A program made the translations under genes and the position numbers. Of a DNA stretch of 64,000 nt, positions 32,963 through 41,095 are shown piece by piece. Each line of letters opens with the position of its first letter. Position 1 is the first letter of the stretch. The stretch spans positions 186,001 through 250,000 of the forward strand of contig JAIOPI010000015.1 in NCBI GenBank assembly GCA_021413965.1. The letters are read 5' to 3'. Source of the DNA: Lentisphaerota bacterium (GTDB lineage Bacteria > Verrucomicrobiota > Kiritimatiellia > UBA8416 > JAIOPI01). The notes beneath the pieces are model-generated. The model saw only the letters and a program-made list of their open reading frames with translations, did no database searches and was not told where the DNA came from.

Positions 32963-35900
32963 GTGACCCCTCCTCCCCAACCCCGCCTGCGCCACATCGC
33001 CATCGCCGCCTCCGCCGGCTCCGGCAAAACCTTCCAGCTCGCCCACCGCTACATCGGCCTCCTCGCCGCCGGCGTCACCCCCGACCGCATCTGCGCCCTC
33101 ACCTTCTCCCGCAAGGCCGCCGGCGAAATCTTTGAGAAAATCATCGCCTACCTCGTCGAAGCCGCCACCGACGACCGCCAGGCCGCCGCCGTCGCCGACC
33201 GCCTCGGCCAGCCCTCCCCCGGCGCGTCCGTCTTCCTCGGCCACCTCCGCCGCTTCCTCGACAACCTCCATCGCCTCCACATCGGCACCCTCGACGGCTT
33301 CATGGTCGGCATCCTGCGCGCCTTCCCCGCCGAGCTCGGCATCGCCCCCGATTTCGAGGTCATGGATAGCGATGGCGCGGCCGCCGCCGACCTCCGCCGC
33401 GATGTCCTCCAGCGCATCTTCAACCCCCAGGTCGTCGAACCGCGCGCCCGTGCCGAGTTCCTTGAAGCCTTCAAGCAGGCCACCTTCGGCCGCGAGGAAA
33501 AATCCGCCGACCAGCTCCTCGACGCCTTCATCTGCGATCACCGCGAGCGCTACCAGACCCTCCCCGACGAGGCCGCATGGGCCCCGCCCGCGAGCATCTG
33601 GCCCAACGGCTCCCGCTGGCTTGACCGCCCCGCAGACGTCGCCGCCGCTTGCGATGCCATCGCCGCCCACGCCACCCGCGCCGGCTGGGACGCTACCTCG
33701 CGCCAACGCTGGGACGCCTTCCTCGCCGCCGCCCGCACCTTCAACGCCTTCTCCCTGTGGTCCGCCGAACTGCAATACCTCTTCCCGCGCCTCGCCGACG
33801 TGGCCGACGACCTTTTCCGCGGCCGCGCCTCCATCAAAATCGGCCGCAAGCTCCTCGACCTCGACGACGCCGTCAGCCCCGCCATCCTCGACGTCCTCGC
33901 CCACCTCGTCGCCACCGAGTGCCGTACCGCCCTCGCCTCCACCCAGGGCCTTTATCGCGTCCTCGCCCAGTTCGACCGTGTCTACGACGACTGGTCCCGC
34001 CGCTCAGGCCAGCTTTCCTTCACCGACGCCCAGTACCTCCTCACCGAAGCCAATCGCCACAGCGGCGGACTCCTCCTCAGCCGCAACCCCGGCACCCCCG
34101 GCCGCCTCTACATCGACTACCGCCTCGACGCCCGCCTCGACCATTGGCTCATCGACGAATTCCAGGACACCAGCGATCTCCAGTGGGCCGCCATCCGCAA
34201 CCTTGTCGATGAAGTCGTCCAGGACGACTCCGGCCGCCGCTCGTTCTTCTATGTCGGCGATGTCAAGCAGGCCATTTACGGCTGGCGCGGTGGCAACCCG
34301 CGCCTCTTCGGCAACATCCTCCGCACGTATGGCGACCGCATCGACACCACCACCCTCAGCACCTCCTTCCGCTCCTGCCCGCCTGTCCTCGATTGCGTCA
34401 ACGCCGTCTTCGGCGACCTCACCCGGACATCCCTTTCCACCGGCGTTCAGAACCGCTGGCAGTCGCTCTGGGAACCACACCGCGCCGCCGGCCAGACCGC
34501 CAAACTCCCCGGCTACGCCGCCCTCTTCGATGCCCTCGCGGACGGCGACGAACGCCCCGACGAACACGATCGCCACCACCTCGCCGCCGCCATCATCAAC
34601 GACCTTGACCCCGTGCGCCGCCAGCTCACCGTCGCCGTCCTCGTGCGCAGCAACAAGCAGGGCCGCGCCGCCGTCGATACCCTCCGCCGCCTCTGCCCGG
34701 GGCTTCCCGTCGTACACGAAGGCAGCGCGCCGCTGAACGATTCGCCGGTCGTCACGCTGCTCCTCGCCCTCGTCCGCTTCGCCGCCCACCCCGGCGACAT
34801 GATGGCCTGGCGCCACCTGCAACTCAGCCCGCTCGCGCCCGATCTCGCCGCCCTGCGCGAAGAGGGCCCCCTGCCCGAACCGCTCCTGCGCCAAATCCAC
34901 GAACGCGGCTTCCTGTCCTTTATCCGCGACTGGGGCCATCGCCTCCAGGCGCGCATCACGCTCGACGACTTCGGCCACCGCCGCCTCGAGGACCTCCTCG
35001 CCGCCGCCGGCGAGTTCGACGCCACCGGCGAACGCGATGGCGGCGCCTTCCTCCGCTTCGTCGAGCACTTCACTATCTCGGAAAGCGCCGCCGGCCTTGC
35101 CGTCCGTGTCATGACCATCCACCAGTCCAAAGGCCTCGGCTTCGATGTCGTCATCCTGCCCGACCTCCAGGGCCGCCAAATGCTCACAGCCGGCGCCCTG
35201 GATCTCGTGACCAGGCGCGACCCCAGGACTGACCGCCCCGAGTGGGTCGTCAAGCTGCCTCGCCGCGTCGTCACCGCATGCGACTCGGAACTCAGCACCC
35301 TCATGCAGGCCGCGGATGAAGAGAACAACATCGACGAACTCTGCGTTCTCTACGTCGCCCTGACCCGCGCCAAGCAGGCGCTGTACATGATCACAAGCAG
35401 GGCCGGCAAAGACTCCGCCTCATACACACCCGCCGCCCTGCTCAAGCACCGCCTCGCCGGCCATCCCAACCCCGACGGCGGCCGCCCCGACGCCATCGCC
35501 AACACCGCCTTCGAATGCCTCTACGAAACCGGCCGGCGCGATTGGTTCTCCACCCGCCCCGTCGCGCCCCCTCCGCGCCTCCCTCCTCCGGCCCCCTCCC
35601 CACCTCCAGCCCCACGCCCCGAGTCCCACGTTCCCGCGCCCTCCGACCACCCCACCGCGTCCCGCTCCCCCGTCGAACCGTCGGCGCACGATGCCGTCAG
35701 CCGCCGCGCCGCCTGGCTCTTCGACCGCGAGTCGCGCGACGTGCTCGATTTCGGCAGCGCCGTCCACGCCCTCTTCGAGCAGGTGGACTGGAGCCAGACC
35801 GCCGACGTGGCCCACATCGTCGCCGATTGGGAGCGCCACGCCACCGTCAGCCCCGCCGTGAAGCGCGACGCCGTGTCCCAGTTCCGGCGGTGCATGGCGG

Positions 35901-36253
35901 ACCTCCACGTGCAGGCCCTGCTTGCGCGCCCCACTGGCAACGTGGATCTCTGGCGGGAACAGCGCTTCGAATTGATCCTGACCGATGGACGCTGGGTCCG
36001 CGGCGCCTTTGACCGCGTCGTCGTGCAGCGCGACAACAGCGGCCGGCCCACGCAGGCGGCGATCATCGACTACAAGAGCGACCGCGTCTCCACCGACGCG
36101 CAATTCCGCAAGGCCGCGGATCACTACCACGACCAGCTCGCTCTCTACGCCCGCGTCGTTGCCCACATCGCCGGACTGCCGCCCGCGCAGATCACCCGCA
36201 CCTTGATCTTCACCCGTGCCCCGAGAATCTATGCTTACCCACCGGCACCCTGA
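32963..36253 (+). CDS. AddA-like UvrD/RecB-family helicase-nuclease
   Basis: A 1096-residue superfamily 1 helicase with a C-terminal RecB-type nuclease, matching AddA architecture. Walker A is AASAGSGKT (15-23); motif Ia LTFSRKAAGEI; motif II LIDEFQDTSDLQW (~395-407); motif III FYVGDVKQAIYGWRGG; motif V VMTIHQSKGLGFDVVILPDL; motif VI LCVLYVALTRAKQALYMI. The nuclease shows FGSAVHALFEQVDW, IIDYKSDRV near residue 1033 and DQLALYARVV. GTG 32963 is preceded by GGAGG 7 nt upstream. It should unwind and degrade DNA ends to load RecA together with the AddB-like protein. A Pro/Ala-rich linker (~870-900) separates helicase and nuclease. Confidence 0.93.
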   Translation: MTPPPQPRLRHIAIAASAGSGKTFQLAHRYIGLLAAGVTPDRICALTFSRKAAGEIFEKIIAYLVEAATDDRQAAAVADRLGQPSPGASVFLGHLRRFLDNLHRLHIGTLDGFMVGILRAFPAELGIAPDFEVMDSDGAAAADLRRDVLQRIFNPQVVEPRARAEFLEAFKQATFGREEKSADQLLDAFICDHRERYQTLPDEAAWAPPASIWPNGSRWLDRPADVAAACDAIAAHATRAGWDATSRQRWDAFLAAARTFNAFSLWSAELQYLFPRLADVADDLFRGRASIKIGRKLLDLDDAVSPAILDVLAHLVATECRTALASTQGLYRVLAQFDRVYDDWSRRSGQLSFTDAQYLLTEANRHSGGLLLSRNPGTPGRLYIDYRLDARLDHWLIDEFQDTSDLQWAAIRNLVDEVVQDDSGRRSFFYVGDVKQAIYGWRGGNPRLFGNILRTYGDRIDTTTLSTSFRSCPPVLDCVNAVFGDLTRTSLSTGVQNRWQSLWEPHRAAGQTAKLPGYAALFDALADGDERPDEHDRHHLAAAIINDLDPVRRQLTVAVLVRSNKQGRAAVDTLRRLCPGLPVVHEGSAPLNDSPVVTLLLALVRFAAHPGDMMAWRHLQLSPLAPDLAALREEGPLPEPLLRQIHERGFLSFIRDWGHRLQARITLDDFGHRRLEDLLAAAGEFDATGERDGGAFLRFVEHFTISESAAGLAVRVMTIHQSKGLGFDVVILPDLQGRQMLTAGALDLVTRRDPRTDRPEWVVKLPRRVVTACDSELSTLMQAADEENNIDELCVLYVALTRAKQALYMITSRAGKDSASYTPAALLKHRLAGHPNPDGGRPDAIANTAFECLYETGRRDWFSTRPVAPPPRLPPPAPSPPPAPRPESHVPAPSDHPTASRSPVEPSAHDAVSRRAAWLFDRESRDVLDFGSAVHALFEQVDWSQTADVAHIVADWERHATVSPAVKRDAVSQFRRCMADLHVQALLARPTGNVDLWREQRFELILTDGRWVRGAFDRVVVQRDNSGRPTQAAIIDYKSDRVSTDAQFRKAADHYHDQLALYARVVAHIAGLPPAQITRTLIFTRAPRIYAYPPAP

Positions 36254-36271
36254 ACGCCTCTTGAGGTCTCG

Positions 36272-36463
36272 ATGATCGAGCGCAAAGTCAACCTCAAGAA
36301 GGCGCAGGTGGAGGCGGATGAGCGATCCCTCCTGCACCTTGGCTACACGAAGGCCACCGGCTCGCCCGATCAGGCGCCCAAGCCGCGGCAGTACACCATT
36401 GTCGAACTCCCCGGCAAACCCCGAAACAACACCCGTTATCGACTGATCTGGAACAACGGTTGA
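36272..36463 (+). CDS. Small hypothetical protein, 63 aa
   Basis: A 63-codon frame 18 bp after the AddA-like gene, with GAGG 5 nt before ATG. It is charged and soluble (MIERKVNLKKAQVEADERSL, then PRQYTIVELPGKPRNNTRYR). I do not recognise a family. Its spacing and Shine-Dalgarno support expression as the third gene of the addBA unit; the evidence is otherwise thin. Confidence 0.5.
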   Translation: MIERKVNLKKAQVEADERSLLHLGYTKATGSPDQAPKPRQYTIVELPGKPRNNTRYRLIWNNG

Positions 36464-36496
36464 TCGCGCCTTCCCCGTCAGGCCCCTTCTTCCCCT

Positions 36497-36525
36497 TTGA
36501 CATGACCGCAGGCAAGGTAGACACT
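36497..36525 (+). promoter_or_regulatory. Candidate promoter for the secreted protein at 36565
   Basis: A perfect TTGACA (36497-36502) followed, at 15-18 nt, by TAGACA or ACACTT (36518-36526). The -10 is ambiguous. Confidence 0.3.
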
Positions 36526-36564
36526 TAGCCGTCGATTGCCATATCTGCGGAGAGAGGAGGGCTC

Positions 36565-37260
36565 ATGAGCATGCGTCTGGCCTTGGCGATCGCGTCCGTG
36601 GCGGCGATGGGTTGCCTTCCGGTCCTGGCCGGACCGGACGGGGATCCTGTGGATGACGACGGGGCCCCCGGCTGGGACGAATGGAATGCCGGAACAGACC
36701 CCAGCAACGCGACCGCCGCTTTCTTCATTCAAATGGAAGACGTGCGCGTCGACCGCGACACGATGACGGCGGCTGTGAACCTGAGCTTCCACACGCAGCC
36801 CAACCTCTACTACTCTCTCGTTTCCGCAGAAGGCCTGCGCACAAGTACCGATAGCGGGCTCTGGACCATTGCCGGAACGACTCAGACCGTCAGCAACCGC
36901 GTCACGTTCGCGGATACCTGGTCTGGCCGCCTGAATGCCAATGGCCGCACCTATGCGGGCATGGTCATGATCACCCCACCACCGCCGCTCGGTTCGCCGA
37001 TTAATGCCAACGGCAGCGTGATGACCGTCAACACCATTTACGTGCCATACCCGTTCCTCTCCCCTACAGGGTCGGTGCTGGATGTGGATGCCGTGGCGGA
37101 CATGACGAACAGCCTGGCGTTCCGCTACCGCGCGGGCAGCGCGTACCACGTCCTGCTCGGCGAAACCAATGTTCAAGGAACCACGCACGGCTTCTATCGC
37201 CTGCAATCGTCCGACACCGATCCCACCAACGCCTCGATTCAGTCCGTCCCCATCCCCTAA
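36565..37260 (+). CDS. Secreted protein with calcium-type DxDxDG motif, unknown function
   Basis: A 231-residue protein with a signal peptide (LALAIASVAAMGCLPVLA, cleavage likely after Ala22) and, directly after it, a short acidic stretch (GDPVDDDGAPGWDEWNAGTD, then PSNATAAF) of the type seen in thrombospondin type 3 or dockerin-like calcium repeats of PVC exported proteins. The rest is predicted mainly beta. GAGGAGGG lies just upstream of ATG; a second ATG two codons later is equivalent. I cannot assign a role; a surface or periplasmic location is the inference. Confidence 0.75.
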   Translation: MSMRLALAIASVAAMGCLPVLAGPDGDPVDDDGAPGWDEWNAGTDPSNATAAFFIQMEDVRVDRDTMTAAVNLSFHTQPNLYYSLVSAEGLRTSTDSGLWTIAGTTQTVSNRVTFADTWSGRLNANGRTYAGMVMITPPPPLGSPINANGSVMTVNTIYVPYPFLSPTGSVLDVDAVADMTNSLAFRYRAGSAYHVLLGETNVQGTTHGFYRLQSSDTDPTNASIQSVPIP

Positions 37261-37262
37261 CC

Positions 37263-37286
37263 CGGCGGGCGTAGACTGACCCGCCG
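37263..37286 (+). terminator. Terminator-like hairpin after the secreted protein gene
   Basis: CGGCGGG (37263-37269) pairs with CCCGCCG (37280-37286) just after the stop codon at 37258-37260. No T tract follows, so termination is uncertain. Confidence 0.35.
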
Positions 37287-37430
37287 AATCAATCCCCACC
37301 CCCTTCGCATCCTTATGCGCAGGCACGCCTCCGGCCGGTCTGCGGCCTGCGATGCCGCAAATTGGCATTGATTAGGCCGCCCTCTATCCGCCGTCGTGGC
37401 GTCATCCGCAGCGCCCAGCCCCGCCACAGC

Positions 37431-37459
37431 TTGACACCCCACGGGGCTGACTTCATATT
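37431..37459 (+). promoter_or_regulatory. Candidate promoter for argC
   Basis: Perfect TTGACA (37431-37436), 17-nt spacer, CATATT (37454-37459), 44 bp before the argC ATG. This is one of the better promoter matches in the window. Confidence 0.5.
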
Positions 37460-37503
37460 TCTGTTCGTCGGGGAACCGGGTCATACGTCAGGGTGTATTT
37501 CTC

Positions 37504-38562
37504 ATGATTAAAGCCAAAGTCATCGGCGCCACTGGATATGGTGGGGTCGGCATCGTCGAATTGCTGCTGGGTCACCCGCACGCCCGCATCGGCGCGCTCG
37601 TCGCCATCGAAAATGTCGGCATGCCCATCAGCGCCATGTACCCCCATCTCGCGGGGGCCATCGACATGCCCGTCGTGGCACCGGATGACGCGTCCGCCCA
37701 GGGCGCCTTCGACGTCGTCTTCATGGCCACCCCGGACCGCGTCGGCATGAAGCTCGCCCAGGGTGAACTCGCCAAGGGCGCCAAGATCGTCGACTACAGC
37801 GGCGACTTCCGCTTCCGGTCCGCCGCGGAGTACGCCGATTACGCCGGCCGTCTCGGGCTCGATACCCAGCACGCCGCCGCCAACCTGCTCCCCAAAACCG
37901 TTTACGGCATCCCCGAATTGCACCGGCGCGAGGTCGGCCCCGATACCACCGTCATCGGCAATCCCGGCTGCTTCGCCGTCAGCTGCATCCTCGGCCTCGC
38001 ACCGGCCGTGTCACTCAAACTCATCGACCCGACGCGCATCATCTGCGACTGCAAGACCGCCGTCTCCGGCGCCGGCAAGAAGCCCAATGCTCAGTTCCAC
38101 TACCCCGCGCGCTACGACAACATGAACGCCTACCGGCTCTCCGGTCACCAACACGTCTGCGAGATCGAGCGGGAACTCGGCCAACTCGCCGGCCAGCCGC
38201 TGAAGATCACCTTCACTGCCCAGGTCGTCCCCATGTGCCGCGGCATCATGTCCACCCTCTACAGCGATCTCGCCCCCGGCCAGACCCAGGCGAGCGTGCT
38301 GGCCGCCTATCGATCGTTCTACAAAGGCGAACCCTTCGTCAGCGTCCACGACAGCGCCGGCACGCTGGGGACCATCCACGTGCGCGGCACCAACCGGTGC
38401 AACCTGATCGTGGGCGTGGACGAACGCGCCAACCGCTTCCGGGTCGTCTCGTACATCGACAACCTCATGAAGGGCCAGGCCGGCTCCGCCCTGCAGAACA
38501 TGAACCTCCTGTTCGGCTTCCCGGAAACCGCCGGACTGGAACGCGCCGGCTCCTATCCATAA
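37504..38562 (+). CDS. argC: N-acetyl-gamma-glutamyl-phosphate reductase
   Basis: The third enzyme of arginine synthesis; reduces N-acetylglutamyl phosphate with NADPH. The 352-residue protein has a Rossmann N-terminus (KAKVIGATGYGGVGIVELLL), the catalytic Cys in VIGNPGCFAVSCILG (~158), and the AQVVPMCRGIMSTLYSDL segment with the conserved HxxRG-like loop region. It stands alone rather than in an arg operon; the next gene starts 44 bp later with its own promoter candidate. Confidence 0.95.
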   Translation: MIKAKVIGATGYGGVGIVELLLGHPHARIGALVAIENVGMPISAMYPHLAGAIDMPVVAPDDASAQGAFDVVFMATPDRVGMKLAQGELAKGAKIVDYSGDFRFRSAAEYADYAGRLGLDTQHAAANLLPKTVYGIPELHRREVGPDTTVIGNPGCFAVSCILGLAPAVSLKLIDPTRIICDCKTAVSGAGKKPNAQFHYPARYDNMNAYRLSGHQHVCEIERELGQLAGQPLKITFTAQVVPMCRGIMSTLYSDLAPGQTQASVLAAYRSFYKGEPFVSVHDSAGTLGTIHVRGTNRCNLIVGVDERANRFRVVSYIDNLMKGQAGSALQNMNLLFGFPETAGLERAGSYP

Positions 38563-38582
38563 GCATTCCACAGTCGTACAAT
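38554..38582 (+). promoter_or_regulatory. Candidate promoter for the bactofilin gene
   Basis: TATCCA (38554-38559), 17-nt spacer, TACAAT (38577-38582; five of six -10 matches), 24 bp before the bactofilin ATG. It overlaps the argC stop region. Confidence 0.4.
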
Positions 38583-38606
38583 AGAAAATAAACACGGAGA
38601 CACGCC

Positions 38607-39071
38607 ATGGACAACAACCAGACCGCCCGCACCGTCATCGCCGAAGACATTGAGATCATCGGCACCATCAAATGCGCCAGCGATATCGAGATCTCCGGAA
38701 AGCTGAACGGCGACCTCAATTGCGTCGGCACGGCCGTGATCGGCGAAAAGGCCGTCATCAAGGGCAACATTACCGCCAACCTGATTTCCATCCGCGGCCA
38801 GATCAATGGCAACGTCACGGTCAAGGACCGCATCGAGCTCAAGGCCTCGGCTCGACTCAATGGCGACATTCGGGCCAAGCGCCTGACCGTCGAAGACGGC
38901 GTGACGTTCGTCGGCAAGTCGGAAGTCAATCCCACTGGCAACCCACTCCCCCGGACTTCCGATGACGCCCCCGCCGCCACGGAGCGCGCCGAGGAACCGG
39001 AAGTCTTGTCGGCCGAACCCTTGACCAACGACAACCGCGGCGGCAAGAGCGGCATGTTCACGCGTCGCTAG
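38607..39071 (+). CDS. Bactofilin (polymer-forming cytoskeletal protein)
   Basis: A 154-residue DUF583 protein. Residues ~8-105 are the right-handed beta-helix core with regular hexad-like repeats (IEIIGTIKCASDIEISGKLN, GDLNCVGTAVIGEKAVIKGN, ITANLISIRGQINGNVTVKD), flanked by a short N-terminus and a disordered acidic C-tail. Bactofilins self-assemble into non-nucleotide filaments that scaffold cell-wall enzymes, stalks or chromosome-segregation proteins. A second bactofilin-like gene and parB follow on the same strand, an arrangement recalling the bactofilin/ParABC connection known in Myxococcus. GGAG lies upstream of ATG. Confidence 0.95.
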   Translation: MDNNQTARTVIAEDIEIIGTIKCASDIEISGKLNGDLNCVGTAVIGEKAVIKGNITANLISIRGQINGNVTVKDRIELKASARLNGDIRAKRLTVEDGVTFVGKSEVNPTGNPLPRTSDDAPAATERAEEPEVLSAEPLTNDNRGGKSGMFTRR

Positions 39072-39192
39072 TCAACCACTCGCACCGTTCTCGCGGGACA
39101 CGCCGAAATCCTGAGCGTCCGACCGGGAGCCCATCCGCATGCGACAAGTCGTAAACACCGTGCACACGGCCCCCGGCCGCCACGCACGTGCA

Positions 39193-39212
39193 CCCGCCCG
39201 TGGACGGGCGGG
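39193..39212. terminator. 8-bp GC hairpin between the two bactofilin genes
   Basis: CCCGCCCG (39193-39200) and CGGGCGGG (39205-39212) form a perfect stem with a TGGA loop. No T tract follows. The 189-bp space otherwise shows no gene. Confidence 0.35.
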
Positions 39213-39260
39213 GCGCCAGCCGCCACGGCTTAACATCCTTTCCCCACGGAACCTGCCGCC

Positions 39261-40025
39261 GTGAGCAAGAAGAAGGAGCCAACGCTGATTGATGGATTTG
39301 CCTCCGTGCAGGCCATCAAGCGCTCCGGCAAGTCCCCCCAGGAACAGCCCAAGCTCCGGCATTCCGCCACGCGCCTGCCCCTCGCCGAGGCCCCGCCCTC
39401 CGCAGATGCAACGCCCCCCGGCTCGCCCCGCGCCAGCCGCATCGGCCACACCGCCGTCCCCGCCAAACACGACATGGTCTGCTATGAATGCGAATACGCG
39501 TTCACCGTCTCGGGCAAGGTCCACTACACCTTCTGCCCGAAATGCAAACGCAACCTGGACATGAGCGACCACGTCATCTCGGCCGAATGGACCATTGACC
39601 TGCGCACCATGGGCACCATCGAAATCAAGCCCGACGCCCTGCTCGGTCCCGTGACCCTCGTGGCCCAGAATATCATCGTCGCCGGGGATGCCACGCGCGC
39701 CACCCTGCGCTGCACCCGCCGGCTGGACATGGCCGACGGCGGCGGCGTGACCCTCAGCCGCGTCACCTTCAAGGAATTCTGCGTCCGACCCGGCGGCGCT
39801 TTCTCGTTCGCCGATCCCATTGACTGCCGCGTGATCGACATCGCCGGCAAGCTGCGCGCCAACCTGCATGCCGAAGACCGCGTCATCATCCGCGCGACCG
39901 GTGATTACCGCGGCGAGCTGTACAGCCCGCGCCTGCAGGTCGAAGATGGCGCCGCCATCCATGCCGCCATGTATCTCGGTGTCAATCTGGCCAAAGCCGC
40001 CGGCGTCACACAGCATGCGGCGTAA
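39261..40025 (+). CDS. Zinc-ribbon protein with bactofilin-like C-terminal domain
   Basis: A 254-residue protein. Residues 1-70 are disordered and Pro/Ala/Ser-rich; then Cys74, Cys77, Cys92 and Cys95 form a rubredoxin-like zinc ribbon (VCYECEYAF ... FCPKC); residues ~103-250 show regular short beta repeats (GTIEIKPDALLGPVTLVAQN, DRVIIRATGDYRGELYSPRL) like bactofilin helices, weaker than in the upstream gene. Start is GTG 39261 with a poor Shine-Dalgarno. It sits between a classic bactofilin and parB on the same strand. The role is inferred: a modified filament subunit or adaptor, with zinc ribbon for protein or nucleic-acid contact. Confidence 0.8.
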   Translation: MSKKKEPTLIDGFASVQAIKRSGKSPQEQPKLRHSATRLPLAEAPPSADATPPGSPRASRIGHTAVPAKHDMVCYECEYAFTVSGKVHYTFCPKCKRNLDMSDHVISAEWTIDLRTMGTIEIKPDALLGPVTLVAQNIIVAGDATRATLRCTRRLDMADGGGVTLSRVTFKEFCVRPGGAFSFADPIDCRVIDIAGKLRANLHAEDRVIIRATGDYRGELYSPRLQVEDGAAIHAAMYLGVNLAKAAGVTQHAA

Positions 40026-40081
40026 GAATTGTCGCCCGCTTGGGCCGTAAATGGTAGTACTCAGGAATCGGAAGGCGTAAC

Positions 40082-40108
40082 CACGCATCGCACGGATATC
40101 GCGGATGG
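40082..40108. repeat. Three degenerate 9-nt repeats before parB
   Basis: CACGCATCG, CACGGATAT and CGCGGATGG follow each other without gaps (40082-40108); on the other strand they read ATCCGCGAT ATCCGTGCG ATGCGTGG. A small hairpin (CACGG/CCGTG, 40117-40132) follows. The 152-bp space before parB holds no gene. Confidence 0.5.
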
Positions 40109-40177
40109 GTGAGGCGCACGGGAATAGCCGTGCCATCCGTGGGTCCTCCGCCGTCCGGGAGTGACGAGGAGATCAAC

Positions 40178-41095
40178 ATGGCACTTAAACATGGCTTGGG
40201 ACGCGGGCTTGACGCCCTGCTGAATGACGGATCCTCTCGCGCAAAGGCCGCGCCGGCCCCTGCCCCGGATGACCAGGCGACCATCGTGCTGCGCGTGCCC
40301 CTCGCGGAGGTGCACGTGGCGCCCTGGCAGCCCCGCCAGGGCTTCGGCGAGGAAGCCATGGAGGATCTCATCCGCTCCGTGAAAGAGCGCGGCGTTCTCC
40401 AACCGCTGCTTGTTCGGAAGCAGGGCACAGGCTACCAACTCATGGCCGGCGAACGACGCCTGCGCGCCGCCGGCGCCGCCGGACTGAAGGATGTTCCCGT
40501 GCTGGTCCTCGACGCCACCGACGAAGAGGCCGTCGCCGTGGCGCTCATCGAGAATCTCCAACGCCAGGACCTGAACGCCATTGAGGAAGCGGAAGGCTAC
40601 CATGTCCTCGCCGAGAAGTACGCCCTGACCCAGGAGGAAATCGCCACCCGCGTCGGCAAGGCGCGCGCGTCCGTCGCCAATGCCATGCGCCTGCTGACCC
40701 TCCATCCGCAGGTCAAGGCCATGGTCTCCGCCGGCCGACTCTCCGCCGGGCACGCCAAAGTCCTGACCGGCCTCGAGATTCCCGCCGAACAACTCCACTT
40801 CGCCGAACGGGTGCTCAAGGAAGGCTTGTCCGTGCGGCACCTAGAAAAGGCCATCGAACACGGCCGGGCCGCCCCGCGCAAGCCGCGCGCCTCCCGCAAC
40901 GATATGCCCGCCGACCACACCACCTTCCTCGGCGAAAAGCTCCAGCATCACCTTGGCACCGCCGTGCGTGTCAACCCCAGCCGCACCTACGCCAATGGCA
41001 AGAAGGCCAAGGGCACCATCGAGATCGACTTCTATTCCAACGAGGACCTCGACCGCATCGTCGAACTCCTCGGCGTGCTGCAGAACGAAATGTGA
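40178..41095 (+). CDS. parB: ParB/Spo0J-family chromosome partitioning protein
   Basis: A 305-residue ParB. The N-terminus ([20 protein letters not shown]) is the ParA-contacting peptide type; [20 protein letters not shown] and [20 protein letters not shown] (the GERRxRA CTP-binding box) are the ParB/sulfiredoxin domain, [20 protein letters not shown] and the helix-turn-helix [20 protein letters not shown] follow, with a C-terminal dimerisation tail. It binds parS and spreads as a CTP clamp for chromosome segregation. GAGGAG lies 7 nt before ATG. parA is not adjacent in this window, and no parS match (TGTTTCACGTGAAACA type) was noticed. Confidence 0.95.
   Translation: MALKHGLGRGLDALLNDGSSRAKAAPAPAPDDQATIVLRVPLAEVHVAPWQPRQGFGEEAMEDLIRSVKERGVLQPLLVRKQGTGYQLMAGERRLRAAGAAGLKDVPVLVLDATDEEAVAVALIENLQRQDLNAIEEAEGYHVLAEKYALTQEEIATRVGKARASVANAMRLLTLHPQVKAMVSAGRLSAGHAKVLTGLEIPAEQLHFAERVLKEGLSVRHLEKAIEHGRAAPRKPRASRNDMPADHTTFLGEKLQHHLGTAVRVNPSRTYANGKKAKGTIEIDFYSNEDLDRIVELLGVLQNEM

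Noticed and set aside
34004-36337. Long minus-strand frames opposite the AddA-like gene
   Set aside because: They lie antisense to a gene with intact helicase and nuclease motifs and have compositional bias only (Ala/Gly/Val/Glu-rich), no domains.
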